A stretch of 64,000 nt of DNA from Parvibaculum sp. (GTDB lineage: Bacteria; Pseudomonadota; Alphaproteobacteria; Parvibaculales; Parvibaculaceae). The stretch lies in the NCBI GenBank assembly GCA_019635955.1, contig JAHBYL010000004.1, positions 1 through 64,000 on the forward strand, given 5' to 3'. The notes below the pieces were generated by a model that did not search any database, was not told where the DNA came from, and saw nothing but the letters and a program-made list of their open reading frames with translations. The translations under genes were made by a program, and so were the position numbers. This document shows positions 11,855 through 22,358 of this stretch, in pieces. Position 1 is the first letter of the stretch. Every line of letters begins with the position of its first letter.

Positions 11855-12885
11855 CGCCAATGCCCGCCGCAACTCCGCTCTCCGCCCGGGTGCCGGGCCG
11901 CGTCAACCTCATCGGCGAGTGGATCGATTTCAATGGTGGGATTGTGCTGCCCATGACGCTCGACCGTCATGTAACGGTCGGCCTGACACCTAACAAAACG
12001 GATAAAGACCTGATCCGCTCGGCTCAATTCGCTGATCAAGGGGCTTTTCCCGTGGATGCGCCGGCGGCCGGTCACTGGTCCGATTACGTGCGCGGCGCCC
12101 TGCAATATGCGCGGAACGCCCGCTGGATTGCCGGTGGTGTCGATGCAGAGATCGCCAGCGACATTCCGGTTGGCGCGGGGCTTTCCTCATCGGCTGCTAC
12201 CATTGTCGCGACATTGCGGGCAGCATCGGCCGGTCTTTCATCGGTGGAACCGGTTTCCATTGCACAAGCTGCGCGGCAAATCGAAAATGAATTCATCGGA
12301 GTGCCGTGCGGGATCATGGATCAAATGGCGGTCGCGCTTGGCCGTGCGGGCGCCGCCTTGGCGCTCGATACACGCGATTGCAGCTACCGGCTTGTCGATG
12401 TGCCGTCCGACTGGGTCTTTGCCGTCATCGCCTCCGGGACGCGGCGCGCGCTTGCCGACGGGCGATACAAAGAGCGACGCGGGGAATGTCTTGCGGCGGC
12501 GCAGGCTCTCGGCGTCGATCTTCTCTGTGATGCCGACATATCGGCTGCCGGCCGCCTTCCTGCAAACCTTGCGGGCCGGGCGCGCCATGTGATTGGAGAA
12601 GGTGTGCGCTCGCGCCGCGCGGTCGACGCGCTTTCACAAGGCGACCGCCCGGCGTTCGGGCGTCTCATGTCCGAGAGCCACGCCTCGCTCCGCGATCACA
12701 TGGAGGTTTCGGTGCCTGCGATTGATGCGCTTGTCGCCGACGCTCTGACATTGGGTGCCGATGGAGCGCGCATTACAGGCGCAGGCTTTGGCGGTTGCAT
12801 CGTCTGCCTTGTCGAGGCGGGCCGTGCGGCCTCATGGTGGGAAGACCTCTCTTCCCTGCATCCGGCGGCTGAACGGATTGCCTGA
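11851..12885 (+). CDS. galK: galactokinase
   Basis: Phosphorylates galactose with ATP to galactose-1-phosphate. 344 residues, somewhat short for GalK (about 380). GHMP-kinase motifs are complete: PGRVNLIGEWIDFNGG at 15-30 (sugar-binding galactokinase signature, with Trp-Ile where His-Thr is usual), PVGAGLSSSAA at 105-115 (ATP-binding loop), and GARITGAGFGGC near 308. Start overlaps the galT stop; galM follows after one base. With galT and galM it forms the rightward arm of the galactoside block. The EWIDFNGG variant of the usual EHTDYN(G) leaves some room for a related hexose kinase. Confidence 0.93.
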   Translation: MTPMPAATPLSARVPGRVNLIGEWIDFNGGIVLPMTLDRHVTVGLTPNKTDKDLIRSAQFADQGAFPVDAPAAGHWSDYVRGALQYARNARWIAGGVDAEIASDIPVGAGLSSSAATIVATLRAASAGLSSVEPVSIAQAARQIENEFIGVPCGIMDQMAVALGRAGAALALDTRDCSYRLVDVPSDWVFAVIASGTRRALADGRYKERRGECLAAAQALGVDLLCDADISAAGRLPANLAGRARHVIGEGVRSRRAVDALSQGDRPAFGRLMSESHASLRDHMEVSVPAIDALVADALTLGADGARITGAGFGGCIVCLVEAGRAASWWEDLSSLHPAAERIA

Positions 12886-12886
12886 T

Positions 12887-13768
12887 ATGGCGGGGCTCTA
12901 TGTCCTCGATGCCGCGGGTTGGCGTCTTGCCGCCGATCCCGCTCATGGCGGGCGGATCGTCTCCTGTTTCTGCCAAGGGCAGCCGATCTTCATTCCGGGG
13001 ACACCGGGGGTTCCGCCCGACCGTGAACATGCGGGCTCGTTTCCGCTTGTTCCTTTTTCCAATCGGATCGAGGGCGCTTCATTTCCGTTTCAGGGCGAGA
13101 CCGTTACTCTTCATGCCCCCGAATTCCTCATGCCCTTTGCCCTTCACGGTCAGGGGTGGCGCTCTCCTTGGCAGGTCAGCGCTTCAACGCCTTCCCTACT
13201 CGTCATGGAGCACACCCATCGCCCCGGCTCCTGGCCATGGTCCTGCCGCGCGGTGCAACGCTTTCGCCTTTCAGAGCGGCGCCTTCAGCTTACGCTCGAG
13301 CTTTACAATCTCAGCGACAGGCCGATGCCGGCCGGTATCGGCTTCCATCCCTATTTTCCGCTTACAGACGATGTGCACGCCGAGATGAAGGCGGGCGGCA
13401 TCTGGCATCGGGCGAGAACGGGCCCCCCGCTTCCCTCAACATTCGAGGCGCTCGATCCGGCAGAGAATTTCTTTGAGGGCCGCGCGCTTTCATCGCTCGA
13501 TCTCGATAATTGCCTTACCGGATGGGACCGATCGATGCGCCTTGTCTATCCCGCGCGAGGCATTGCCATTTCGATGACGGCCTCGCAGGCTTTTTCCAAT
13601 CTCGTTGTCTATTGTCCTCCCGGCGAAGGTCTTATCTGCGCCGAACCCGTCTCGCATGTGAACAATGCCGCGCGCATTCCCGGGCTCCCGGCCGATCAGG
13701 CGTTGGACATTTTGGATCGGGGGCAATGTCTTTCAGGCAGTGTCATGATCGACGTGTTTGAGGTGTAG
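12887..13768 (+). CDS. galM: aldose 1-epimerase (galactose mutarotase) family
   Basis: Interconverts alpha and beta anomers of galactose before phosphorylation by galactokinase. 293 residues with the GalM-type beta-sandwich: NRIEGASFPFQG near 58, LHGQGWRSPW near 84 (first conserved His), GIGFHPYFPL near 145 (second His), and a C-terminal VVYCPPGEGLICAEPVSH segment with the catalytic Glu. Start is the ATG one base after the galK stop; the open frame extends back into galK but only as overlap. Last gene of the rightward arm; a strong stem-loop at 13842-13866 follows. Confidence 0.88.
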   Translation: MAGLYVLDAAGWRLAADPAHGGRIVSCFCQGQPIFIPGTPGVPPDREHAGSFPLVPFSNRIEGASFPFQGETVTLHAPEFLMPFALHGQGWRSPWQVSASTPSLLVMEHTHRPGSWPWSCRAVQRFRLSERRLQLTLELYNLSDRPMPAGIGFHPYFPLTDDVHAEMKAGGIWHRARTGPPLPSTFEALDPAENFFEGRALSSLDLDNCLTGWDRSMRLVYPARGIAISMTASQAFSNLVVYCPPGEGLICAEPVSHVNNAARIPGLPADQALDILDRGQCLSGSVMIDVFEV

Positions 13769-13841
13769 CCGGTCAATATTCGGCCGGGCATTGCCGCCGT
13801 TTGGATGCTGTGGGCGGCGGAATTGTGGTGCTGGAACGCAA

Positions 13842-13866
13842 GATGGCCGGGACTTGCCCGGCCATC
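13842..13866. terminator. stem-loop between convergent galM and monooxygenase genes
   Basis: A perfect 10-bp inverted repeat, GATGGCCGGG / CCCGGCCATC, with a 5-base loop ACTTG lies between two convergent genes (stops at 13768 and 13888). T-runs are weak on both sides, so it is a plausible bidirectional terminator rather than a textbook one. It adjoins the right border repeat. Confidence 0.65.
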
Positions 13867-13867
13867 C

Positions 13868-13887
13868 GCAGTTCCGGTTGCCTTGCC

Positions 13888-13903
<16 letters not shown>
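13868..13903. repeat. right copy of 36-bp direct repeat bordering the galactoside block
   Basis: Matches 6549-6584 at 33/36 bases in the same orientation. It holds the last codons and stop of the monooxygenase gene. The two copies enclose 7.28 kb containing the five galactoside genes and nothing else. Confidence 0.8.
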
Positions 13904-15705
<1,802 letters not shown>

Positions 15706-15871
15706 GTCTCTTCCTCCAATGCCTGTATGGCCCGCAATCTACCATGCGAACCGGCGGGTCTTCGCCCGCTGTTTGCGTAAATGATAATGTCGATTTACTA
15801 ACTGTCAAAGCAAAGTGAAAAAGCCCGGATTTCCCGGCGTCAGATGCAGGCAGCACGGGCGCCCAAATGAA

Positions 15872-15901
15872 ACCGGGCCCCGCCTTGCGGCAGGGCCCGG
15901 T
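15872..15901 (-). terminator. rho-independent terminator candidate after the TRAP operon
   Basis: ACCGGGCCC / GGGCCCGGT arms with an inner CCGC/GCGG extension form a strong hairpin 24 bases past the DctP stop. On the minus strand it is followed by a T-rich stretch (TTCATTT). Confidence 0.65.
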
Positions 15902-15924
15902 GATTGCGCCGTGACGCGATACGA

Positions 15925-16989
15925 TCAGCCGTAGCGATAGGGCGCGCCGGCCTTGCGCATCGTGTCCGCATATTTCTTGAGGATCTCGACGATCTTCGCA
16001 TTGCGCGGGCTTTGCTGGGCAACCTCGTCCCAGAACTTGAGCGCCTCGTCTTCCACCTTCTTCCATTCCGTTTCCGGGATGGTGGTCAGCTCGAGCTTGC
16101 CGCCCGTGGTGCGGTAATGGGCTTCGCCCCACCAATACCAGTGCTGACGATAGTAATGCGAGCTGTCCATGCTGAGCTTGAAGAGCGTCTTCAGATGCTC
16201 GGGCAGCGCATTCCACTTCTCGGTGTTGGCGATGTAGGAACCGGCCCATGCGCCCGAGATGTTGTTCGTCAGATAGTATTTGGTGATATCGGCCCAACCG
16301 ACCGTGTAGGTCTCGGTCGCGCCGCACCAGGCAACGCCGTCGAGTTCGTTCGTCTGGATGGCGACTTCGATATCTTCCCAGGGCAGCGTGACGGGCACGA
16401 CGCCGAAACGCTCAAGGAACTTGCCGCCTGTCGGGAAGGTGAAGACGCGAAGGCCCTTCAGATCCTCGAGAGAGCGGATCGGCTTCGTGGTGACGAAGTT
16501 GCAAGGGTCCCATGCGCCGGCGCTGAGCCAGGTGACGCCCGGCACTTCGGCATAGGCTTCTTCCCAGATTTCGCGGAGGCCGTACCACTCCCAGAGCACC
16601 GGCACGTCGAGGCCGTAGCGCGAGGCGAAGGGGAAGTAGGCACCGAAGACCGACACGTCGACCGGCGCGGCCATCGAGTCATCGTCGCTCTGCGCCGCAT
16701 CGATCGTGCCATTCTGAACGGCGCGGAAAAGTTCGCCCTGCGGCACGAGCTGGTCGGCGGTGAAGAGCTCGATCACCATTTCGCCGTTCGCGGCCTTGTT
16801 GAATTCGTCGATGGACGGCTTGATGACGTGTTCGGCGAGCGAGGCGCCGGCATATGTCTGCATACGCCAGCGGATGGGCGCCTGCGCGCGCGCGATATTC
16901 GGCGCGGCAATCGCCGACGCACCGACGGCGGCGCCAAGGCCGGCCTTTTTCAGAAAGTCGCGTTTGTTGATAACGGGACGGTCACTCAT
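15925..16989 (-). CDS. dctP: TRAP transporter solute-binding protein (DctP family)
   Basis: Periplasmic binding protein of a tripartite ATP-independent transporter. 354 residues from the ATG at 16989 (AAGGAG 8 bases upstream). The N-terminus is a Tat-type signal: NKRDFLKKAGLGAAVGASAIAAPNIARAQ, ending at Ala-Arg-Ala. The body is DctP-like (WRMQTYAG, FTADQLVPQGELFRAVQNGTIDAAQ, LKGLRVFTFPTGGKFLERFGV, ELDGVAWCGATET). It most resembles the Tat-exported alpha-keto-acid/TakP group, so a carboxylate ligand is likely but unproven. The permease genes lie upstream on the same strand after 113 bases. Confidence 0.92.
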   Translation of the reverse strand: MSDRPVINKRDFLKKAGLGAAVGASAIAAPNIARAQAPIRWRMQTYAGASLAEHVIKPSIDEFNKAANGEMVIELFTADQLVPQGELFRAVQNGTIDAAQSDDDSMAAPVDVSVFGAYFPFASRYGLDVPVLWEWYGLREIWEEAYAEVPGVTWLSAGAWDPCNFVTTKPIRSLEDLKGLRVFTFPTGGKFLERFGVVPVTLPWEDIEVAIQTNELDGVAWCGATETYTVGWADITKYYLTNNISGAWAGSYIANTEKWNALPEHLKTLFKLSMDSSHYYRQHWYWWGEAHYRTTGGKLELTTIPETEWKKVEDEALKFWDEVAQQSPRNAKIVEILKKYADTMRKAGAPYRYG

Positions 16990-17102
16990 CAGGTGGCTCC
17001 TTCTTCTCTGGATGGTTTCGGGTCGATCCAGCCCCAATGCCAGACCCGGCCCTCTCACGAAGAAAACAGGTACTGCCTCTCGACTGCTTGCCCCCGCACC
17101 TC

Positions 17103-18428
17103 CTATCGCCCGAAATAAAGGTTGGGCAACCAGAGGGTAAGCTGCGGGAAGGCCATCACGATGATGATGGTCAAAATCATGATCCCCACAAACGGTACGA
17201 TTGAGCGGTAGATATCGACAAGCGTTATCTCAGGCGGCGCCATGGCCCGCATGAGGAAAAGATTGTAGCCAAAGGGCGGCGTTATGTAGGCGATCTGGCA
17301 TGTGATGACATAAAGGATGCCGAACCAGATCGGATTGAAGCCGAGGCTGATCACCAGCGGGACATAGAGCGGCGCGACGATGACGAGCATGGCTGTGTCG
17401 TCGAGAAACATGCCGAGGATGACGAAGGAAACCATCATCATGATGAGGATTTCCCATGGCGTCAGATCCCATGTCTCCAGCAGAAGCACGCGGATCGCGT
17501 TCTTCGCGCCCAGCCCGTCATAGACAGCGCCGAAGCAGAGCGCGGCGAGAATGATGAACATGAACATGCAAGTGATCGCGAGCGTCTGGCGCATCGTGTC
17601 GTCGATCACCTTGAAGGTCAGGCGGCGCTTTACTGCGGCAGCGATGATCGCGCCAGTCGCGCCGACGGCGGAGCTTTCAACAAGGCTCGTGACGCCGGTG
17701 AGGAAGAGACCCATCATCGTGAAGAAGATGAGGAACGGAATGATGCCTGCACGGAGAAGACGCAGCTTCTCGCCCCAGGTAATATCTGCGAGTTCTTCTT
17801 CCGGCAGCGCGGGGCCGAGCTCCGGGTGGCGGCGGCAGCGCACATAGATATAGATCGCAAAGAGCGTGGCCATGAGAAGGCCCGGCAGCACTCCGGCCAG
17901 CCACAGATGCAGCACGGGCTGGCGGGCAATCATCGCGTAGAGCACAAGCACGACGCTGGGTGGAATGAGGATGCCGAGCGAACTGCCCGCCTGGATGACG
18001 CCGGTGACCATCACCTTGTCATAGCCGCGACGGAGAAGCTCCGGCAGCGCAACGCTTGCGCCAATCGCCATGCCGGCGACGGAGAGGCCATTCATGGCGG
18101 AAATGATGACCATCAGGCCAATTGTGCCGAGCGCAAGGCCACCGCGCACACGCCCCATCCAGACATGGAACATGCGGTAGAGATCGTTCGCGATCCCTGA
18201 TTCCGCCATCATGTAGCCCATGAAGATGAAGAGCGGCAGGGTGAGCAACGGATACCAGTTCAGAACCTGAAAGCTCGCATTGAACGGCATCTCGATATTG
18301 CGGTCGCCCCAGAGCAGGAGCGCCGCAACCGCCGCCACAAAGCCAATGGCACCAAAAACACGCTGCCCGGTGAGCAGCATCACCATCAGCGAAGAGAACA
18401 TGAGCAGAGTGATGAGTTCGTAGCTCAT
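17103..18428 (-). CDS. dctM: TRAP transporter large permease (DctM)
   Basis: Main membrane subunit of the TRAP transporter, driving uptake with a Na+ or proton gradient. 441 residues with about 12-13 membrane segments; DctM marks include LPLFIFMGYMMAESGI near 70, GASVALPELLRRGYDK, SSLGILIPPSVVLVLY, and LGMFLDDTAMLVIVAPL. Start at 18428 overlaps the dctQ stop in an ATGA (18425-18428), so translation is coupled. The open frame upstream of 18428 only shadows dctQ. Order Q-M-P is as in many alphaproteobacterial TRAP operons. Confidence 0.95.
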   Translation of the reverse strand: MSYELITLLMFSSLMVMLLTGQRVFGAIGFVAAVAALLLWGDRNIEMPFNASFQVLNWYPLLTLPLFIFMGYMMAESGIANDLYRMFHVWMGRVRGGLALGTIGLMVIISAMNGLSVAGMAIGASVALPELLRRGYDKVMVTGVIQAGSSLGILIPPSVVLVLYAMIARQPVLHLWLAGVLPGLLMATLFAIYIYVRCRRHPELGPALPEEELADITWGEKLRLLRAGIIPFLIFFTMMGLFLTGVTSLVESSAVGATGAIIAAAVKRRLTFKVIDDTMRQTLAITCMFMFIILAALCFGAVYDGLGAKNAIRVLLLETWDLTPWEILIMMMVSFVILGMFLDDTAMLVIVAPLYVPLVISLGFNPIWFGILYVITCQIAYITPPFGYNLFLMRAMAPPEITLVDIYRSIVPFVGIMILTIIIVMAFPQLTLWLPNLYFGR

Positions 18429-18937
18429 GCGATCTCCTCGCCGCGCACACGGGCGAGGTCCTTGAAGAAGATGGCAATGGCCTGAAGCAGCATCAGGAAG
18501 ATGCCGAATGTCATGATCGATTTGATCGGCCAGAGAAGCGGCGCCCAGGAGGTATAATTCACCTGTTTGTAGGTGATGGCATACTCGGTGCTGGAAATGC
18601 CGCCGATCAGAAGTGTCGAGAGATAGAAGATGAGGCAAAAGGCCGTGATCGTATCCGCAAAGGCCATCTTGCGCGGCGTGAGGCGGCTATAGAGCAGGTC
18701 CATCCGGACGTGCGCATTGATCTGCAGGGAATAACCACCGCCGAGAAGGTAGTAGGCGGCGAGAAGAAACTGGCCCATTTCCATGGCCCAGTTGACCGGC
18801 ATCCCGATGACCGTGCGGGAGAAGGATGCGTAGAGCATCACCCCGATCATCACGAAAATCAGATACATGACGATCCGGCCGACGACCCTGTTCACCGACT
18901 CGACGTACCGGACATATACGCGCGCAGCTTTCGGCAA
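18425..18937 (-). CDS. dctQ: TRAP transporter small permease (DctQ)
   Basis: Four-helix membrane subunit that pairs with DctM. 170 residues; hydrophobic segments at about 20-40, 50-70, 92-112 and 135-158. The motif NWAMEMGQFLLAAYYLLGGGYSL and NAHVRMDLLYSRL are characteristic of the DctQ family. First gene of the three-gene TRAP operon; the promoter should lie in 18938-19181. Confidence 0.92.
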   Translation of the reverse strand: MPKAARVYVRYVESVNRVVGRIVMYLIFVMIGVMLYASFSRTVIGMPVNWAMEMGQFLLAAYYLLGGGYSLQINAHVRMDLLYSRLTPRKMAFADTITAFCLIFYLSTLLIGGISSTEYAITYKQVNYTSWAPLLWPIKSIMTFGIFLMLLQAIAIFFKDLARVRGEEIA

Positions 18938-18951
18938 TTTTCCTCAATCCA

Positions 18952-18977
18952 CCGGGGGTGACCCTGTCCCGGGGGTG
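18952..18977. promoter_or_regulatory. tandem CCGGGGGTG repeat upstream of the TRAP operon
   Basis: CCGGGGGTG occurs at 18952-18960 and 18969-18977, a 17-base spacing, 15-40 bases before the dctQ start. The near-two-helical-turn spacing would suit an activator or repressor dimer. No regulator is adjacent, so this is tentative. The remaining sequence to 19181 shows nothing I recognise. Confidence 0.25.
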
Positions 18978-19181
18978 TCGGACCGGATTGCCGCATTCCG
19001 GCAAGCTCAACCCCCAAGCGATACCGGGATAAAGGCTGCACGGATTAACGGGCCAAGGCAACCGGGAAGCGGCTGGAATCGGACGGGAAACGGCAGAAAT
19101 CCGCCATGAGGCGAGACAGACACTCAGGCCGCCGACGGGAAAGGCAGATTGCCCTCGCGGGGGCAGGCCGTTGCCTGTCCG

Positions 19182-19622
19182 TCAGGCTACGCGGGCGCGG
19201 GAGAGCATGGCGAACGCGTAGCCGCCAAGCGCCCCGGCCAGCATCTGCGCGGCGAATCCCGCCCAGGAACGCGCGCCAGCTATCGGCGTGATGCTGTAGA
19301 CCATGGCCATGGCGCTCAGCGCGACAGCGATGGCGACCGCGCCTGCCACCACATAGATCAACTCCCGCCTCGCCCCTGCGAAACGATAGACAAGCGCACC
19401 AGCGAGAAAGGCGACGAGAAAACCGATGGCGATGACCATGCCGAACATCGGCGCCATACCGCCGATATCGTGCAAGGTGGTCGAAAGACGGTCGGAGAAG
19501 GAAACGGCGATACCGAGGTCGGAAAGACGTCCGATGACGAATTGCGTATGAAAGGCGGCACCGAGAATGGTCGTCACCACCACCGCTGCCAGAAAGGCCA
19601 GCACCACCCGCAAAACGCCCAT
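19182..19622 (-). CDS. small four-helix membrane protein of unknown function
   Basis: 146 residues with four strongly hydrophobic segments (VVLAFLAAVVVTTILGAAF; MFGMVIAIGFLVAFLAGALVYRF; LIYVVAGAVAIAVALSAMAMVY; FAAQMLAGALGGYAFAML). No family motif recognised. The ATG at 19622 is chosen for its GAGGG ribosome-binding site; the frame starts at 19643 with two other ATGs. It is divergent from the PQQ-type dehydrogenase gene across about 80 bases of A/T-rich sequence and could share its promoter region. Confidence 0.65.
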   Translation of the reverse strand: MGVLRVVLAFLAAVVVTTILGAAFHTQFVIGRLSDLGIAVSFSDRLSTTLHDIGGMAPMFGMVIAIGFLVAFLAGALVYRFAGARRELIYVVAGAVAIAVALSAMAMVYSITPIAGARSWAGFAAQMLAGALGGYAFAMLSRARVA

Positions 19623-19704
19623 TTCCATCCCTCGCAATTTCATTCGTTCGTATTCTCACTATATGATTGCATAAAATATCACCGGAAGGGACGGGAAACA
19701 GCCC

Positions 19705-20835
19705 ATGACGAAGATGGCACGGCAGATCGGCGCGGTGGCGGCGGCATTCGCGGTTTTACTATTCGCGGCAGATGGCGCGAGGGCGCAAGAGCAAGCCGGT
19801 CCGGCCTATGAAATCGTTCCGGTGGCGGAGGGCCTCGACCATCCCTGGAGCCTGACCTTCATGCCTGACGGATCCATGCTGATTGTCGAGCTTTCGGGGC
19901 AGATCCGCGTGCTGCGCGACGGGGTCCTGGCCGAGGAGCCGGTCGCGGGCGTGCCTGATGTCTATTTCGAAAGCCAGGGCGGACTTTTCGACGTAGTGCT
20001 CGATCCGAAATTCAAGGAGAACAGCCTCGTTTATCTTTCCTATGCGCATGGATCGCGAAAGAGCAACAACACCCGCGTGGCGCGGGCGCGCTTCGACGGC
20101 GCGGCGCTCACCGACCTTGCCGTGATCTTCGACGCCGTACCCGCCAAGAACACCCCGGTCCATTATGGCGGACGGCTCATTTTCTTGCCGGACGAGACGA
20201 TACTGCTGACCGTCGGCGACGGCTTCGACTATCGTGAATATGCGCAGAAGCTTGACAACCACCTCGGCAAGATCGTCCGCATCGGCCGGGACGGGCGGGC
20301 GCTCTCCGACAATCCCTTCGTAGGCCGCGAAGACGCTCTGCCGGAAATCTGGACCTATGGGCATCGTAACCAGCAGGGCCTCATCTATGACGCCGCGAGC
20401 GGCCGCGTCTATGCGCACGAGCATGGCGCGCAGGGTGGCGATGAAATTAACATTATCGAGCCGGGCAAGAATTACGGCTGGCCGGTGATCACGAGAGGGC
20501 TCGACTATTCCGGCGCGCGCATCTCGCCCTTTCGGGAATATGAGGGCATGGAACAGCCGCTCGTGGACTGGACACCCTCCATCGCGCCGGCCGGCATGAC
20601 CATCTATCGCGGCGATGCCTTCCCGGATTGGCAAGGCGACATCTTTGCAGGCGCGCTGGCCGCGCAGCATGTGCGCCGTGTGAAGATGGAGAACGGCGAA
20701 CCTGCGGGCGAGGAAGTACTATTCGCCGAACTCGGCGAGCGCATTCGCGACGTGCGGACAGGGCCCGACGGGTATCTCTATCTGGTAACGGATGGCGAGA
20801 ACGGTCGCGTGTTGCGCGTCGTGCCTGCGCGGTGA
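19705..20835 (+). CDS. PQQ-dependent aldose sugar dehydrogenase (YliI/Asd-like, soluble GDH family)
   Basis: Periplasmic six-bladed beta-propeller quinoprotein that oxidises aldoses to lactones with PQQ. 376 residues with an export signal (AVLLFAADGARAQ). Conserved pieces: GLDHPWSLTFMPDGSMLIVEL, GGLFDVVLDPKF, NNTRVARARF, HYGGRLIFLPDETILLTVGD with the catalytic-type His, GHRNQQGLIYD and HEHGAQGGDEINIIEPGKNYGWPVI, which form the PQQ and Ca2+ sites in YliI/Asd. Start supported by GGAAGGG upstream. Converges with the DUF1329 gene, only 4 bases between stops. No PQQ synthesis genes are in the window. Confidence 0.9.
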   Translation: MTKMARQIGAVAAAFAVLLFAADGARAQEQAGPAYEIVPVAEGLDHPWSLTFMPDGSMLIVELSGQIRVLRDGVLAEEPVAGVPDVYFESQGGLFDVVLDPKFKENSLVYLSYAHGSRKSNNTRVARARFDGAALTDLAVIFDAVPAKNTPVHYGGRLIFLPDETILLTVGDGFDYREYAQKLDNHLGKIVRIGRDGRALSDNPFVGREDALPEIWTYGHRNQQGLIYDAASGRVYAHEHGAQGGDEINIIEPGKNYGWPVITRGLDYSGARISPFREYEGMEQPLVDWTPSIAPAGMTIYRGDAFPDWQGDIFAGALAAQHVRRVKMENGEPAGEEVLFAELGERIRDVRTGPDGYLYLVTDGENGRVLRVVPAR

Positions 20836-20839
20836 AGGG

Positions 20840-22216
20840 TCAGATGCCAAAACGGCGGAGTGCGTTCATCGTCAGATAGCGATCATAGGCGGACTGGTCG
20901 TTGACCATCATGGTGTGACCGCCGGTGACGCGCTTTACCTGCTCAAGCCGCGTGATCCGGTTTGTCTGAATGTTGTGGGCATGAACGTGAGTCCACGACC
21001 AATAGGGATGCGCACCATCCATGACGACATCCCCTCCCCGTTTATACTGGGAGAAGGCACCATCGAAGGAGCGGAAGACCTTGCCTGCGCGGTCGAAGGA
21101 CACCATGACGAAGGGTAGCAGCGTGCGGGCATCGAACCACACCCACTTTTTTCCGACCGGCGCGCGGGCGAAACGAATCGGCTCCGCTTCCACGACCAGC
21201 GCTTCCGGCACAAGCTGAACCTTCGTATCCCAGAAAGTCACGCCGTTCGGTCCGCCATGCGTGCGGTGCTGCCAATTGGAATGACCGGCCTCCCAGCCAT
21301 CGGACAAGGCGGCGAGCGCCGGGCCCTGATGCACAAGCTTGTAGTTGCCCCAGGTGTGCAACGGATCGCCAGCCGCCCATGCGTCGGACAGATACATGGT
21401 GGATCCGGCGATCAGCGGTTCAAAGCGCTGGTTGGCAGGGAATCGGCGGATCCGCTTGAAAGCCGGCAGATAGCCGTAGAGTTCCGGAAACTCGTTCTGG
21501 TCGTAGGGCCAGATATTGAGAAACGACGTGCCCTTCTCGGCGTTCGGATAGGTGAAAGCGACGGACTGGAAGCGGAGCTTGTCTTTGAATTCCGGCCAGT
21601 AAGGCTTTGGATCGACGGCAACACGACCGACCGGCGCCAGCTCCGCCCAGACGGACTCATAGGTGTAGTCGACCGTTCCTTCGGGTGAGAGATCTTCCTC
21701 GCGCGTCGCATAGACCGAGATGTCGTGGCGGCCCCAGCTCAAGGTGAGGCCAGCGAAGACTTCGAGCGCGCTGGCGGGATCGGGAAAAGGATTGCCGCCG
21801 ATCCACGGTTCGCCGTCGTCGGTGACGACATTGCCGTTCTTGTCGAAGCGCGCCTTGCCCTTGTTGCGAAACGTGGCCTCGAGATATTCCCAAGGGCTGA
21901 GCGCCATCACATCGGTGGTGGGCGCCACCACCTCGAGCACGCGCCCCATCTCCTTGATCTGACGGTAACGGATGGGGTCCAGCAGATCTTTCACACGATC
22001 GACATTGTCCGCCGTGATACGGCCGCCCGTGGAAATTGCGCCTTTCGTATAGGTTTCTATCGAGAGCAGTTCATCGGGATAGGCGCGTGAGGCATCGCCA
22101 CGGGCAGCGAGCGTCTTCCAGAGGGGCGCCGTGACGCCCAGGGCGACCGCACCTTTCGCAAGGCGCTGCAGGAAGGTACGGCGCGAATAGTCATGCGTGA
22201 AGCGACGGATATGCAC
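20840..22216 (-). CDS. Tat-exported DUF1329 protein (copy 1)
   Basis: 458 residues, DUF1329 family, of unknown biochemistry. The N-terminus is a Tat signal (YSRRTFLQRLAKGAVALG). Family blocks include AYPDELLSIETYTKGAI, DNVDRVKDLLDPIRYRQIKEMGR, the WIGGNPFPDP motif, SFLNIWPYDQ, RRFPANQRFEP and WSWTHVHAHNIQTNRITRLEQVK. The product is likely periplasmic or outer-membrane-associated, with a LolB/LppX-like lipid-binding fold proposed for the family. GTG start at 22216 with GGAGA upstream. Last gene of the leftward envelope operon beginning with the RND gene at 29070; close paralogue of the gene at 25168. Confidence 0.85.
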   Translation of the reverse strand: MHIRRFTHDYSRRTFLQRLAKGAVALGVTAPLWKTLAARGDASRAYPDELLSIETYTKGAISTGGRITADNVDRVKDLLDPIRYRQIKEMGRVLEVVAPTTDVMALSPWEYLEATFRNKGKARFDKNGNVVTDDGEPWIGGNPFPDPASALEVFAGLTLSWGRHDISVYATREEDLSPEGTVDYTYESVWAELAPVGRVAVDPKPYWPEFKDKLRFQSVAFTYPNAEKGTSFLNIWPYDQNEFPELYGYLPAFKRIRRFPANQRFEPLIAGSTMYLSDAWAAGDPLHTWGNYKLVHQGPALAALSDGWEAGHSNWQHRTHGGPNGVTFWDTKVQLVPEALVVEAEPIRFARAPVGKKWVWFDARTLLPFVMVSFDRAGKVFRSFDGAFSQYKRGGDVVMDGAHPYWSWTHVHAHNIQTNRITRLEQVKRVTGGHTMMVNDQSAYDRYLTMNALRRFGI

Positions 22217-22358
22217 TCTCGTCTCCGCCGGTTAAGGAGGCGATCCAAGGAAGCGCTCCGCCCGGAGCGCCGGTGCCGGCCTTGGGGATACACAGCGCCG
22301 AACCGAAAGCAGGCTGTGCAACTGGCACCGGATTTCCGGGCGGAGACGACGTCCGGGA

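Noticed and set aside
19054-19065. CAAGGCAACCGG, matching the border repeat in inverted orientation
   Set aside because: Only 12 bases match and the flanks differ; chance occurrence is plausible at this G+C.
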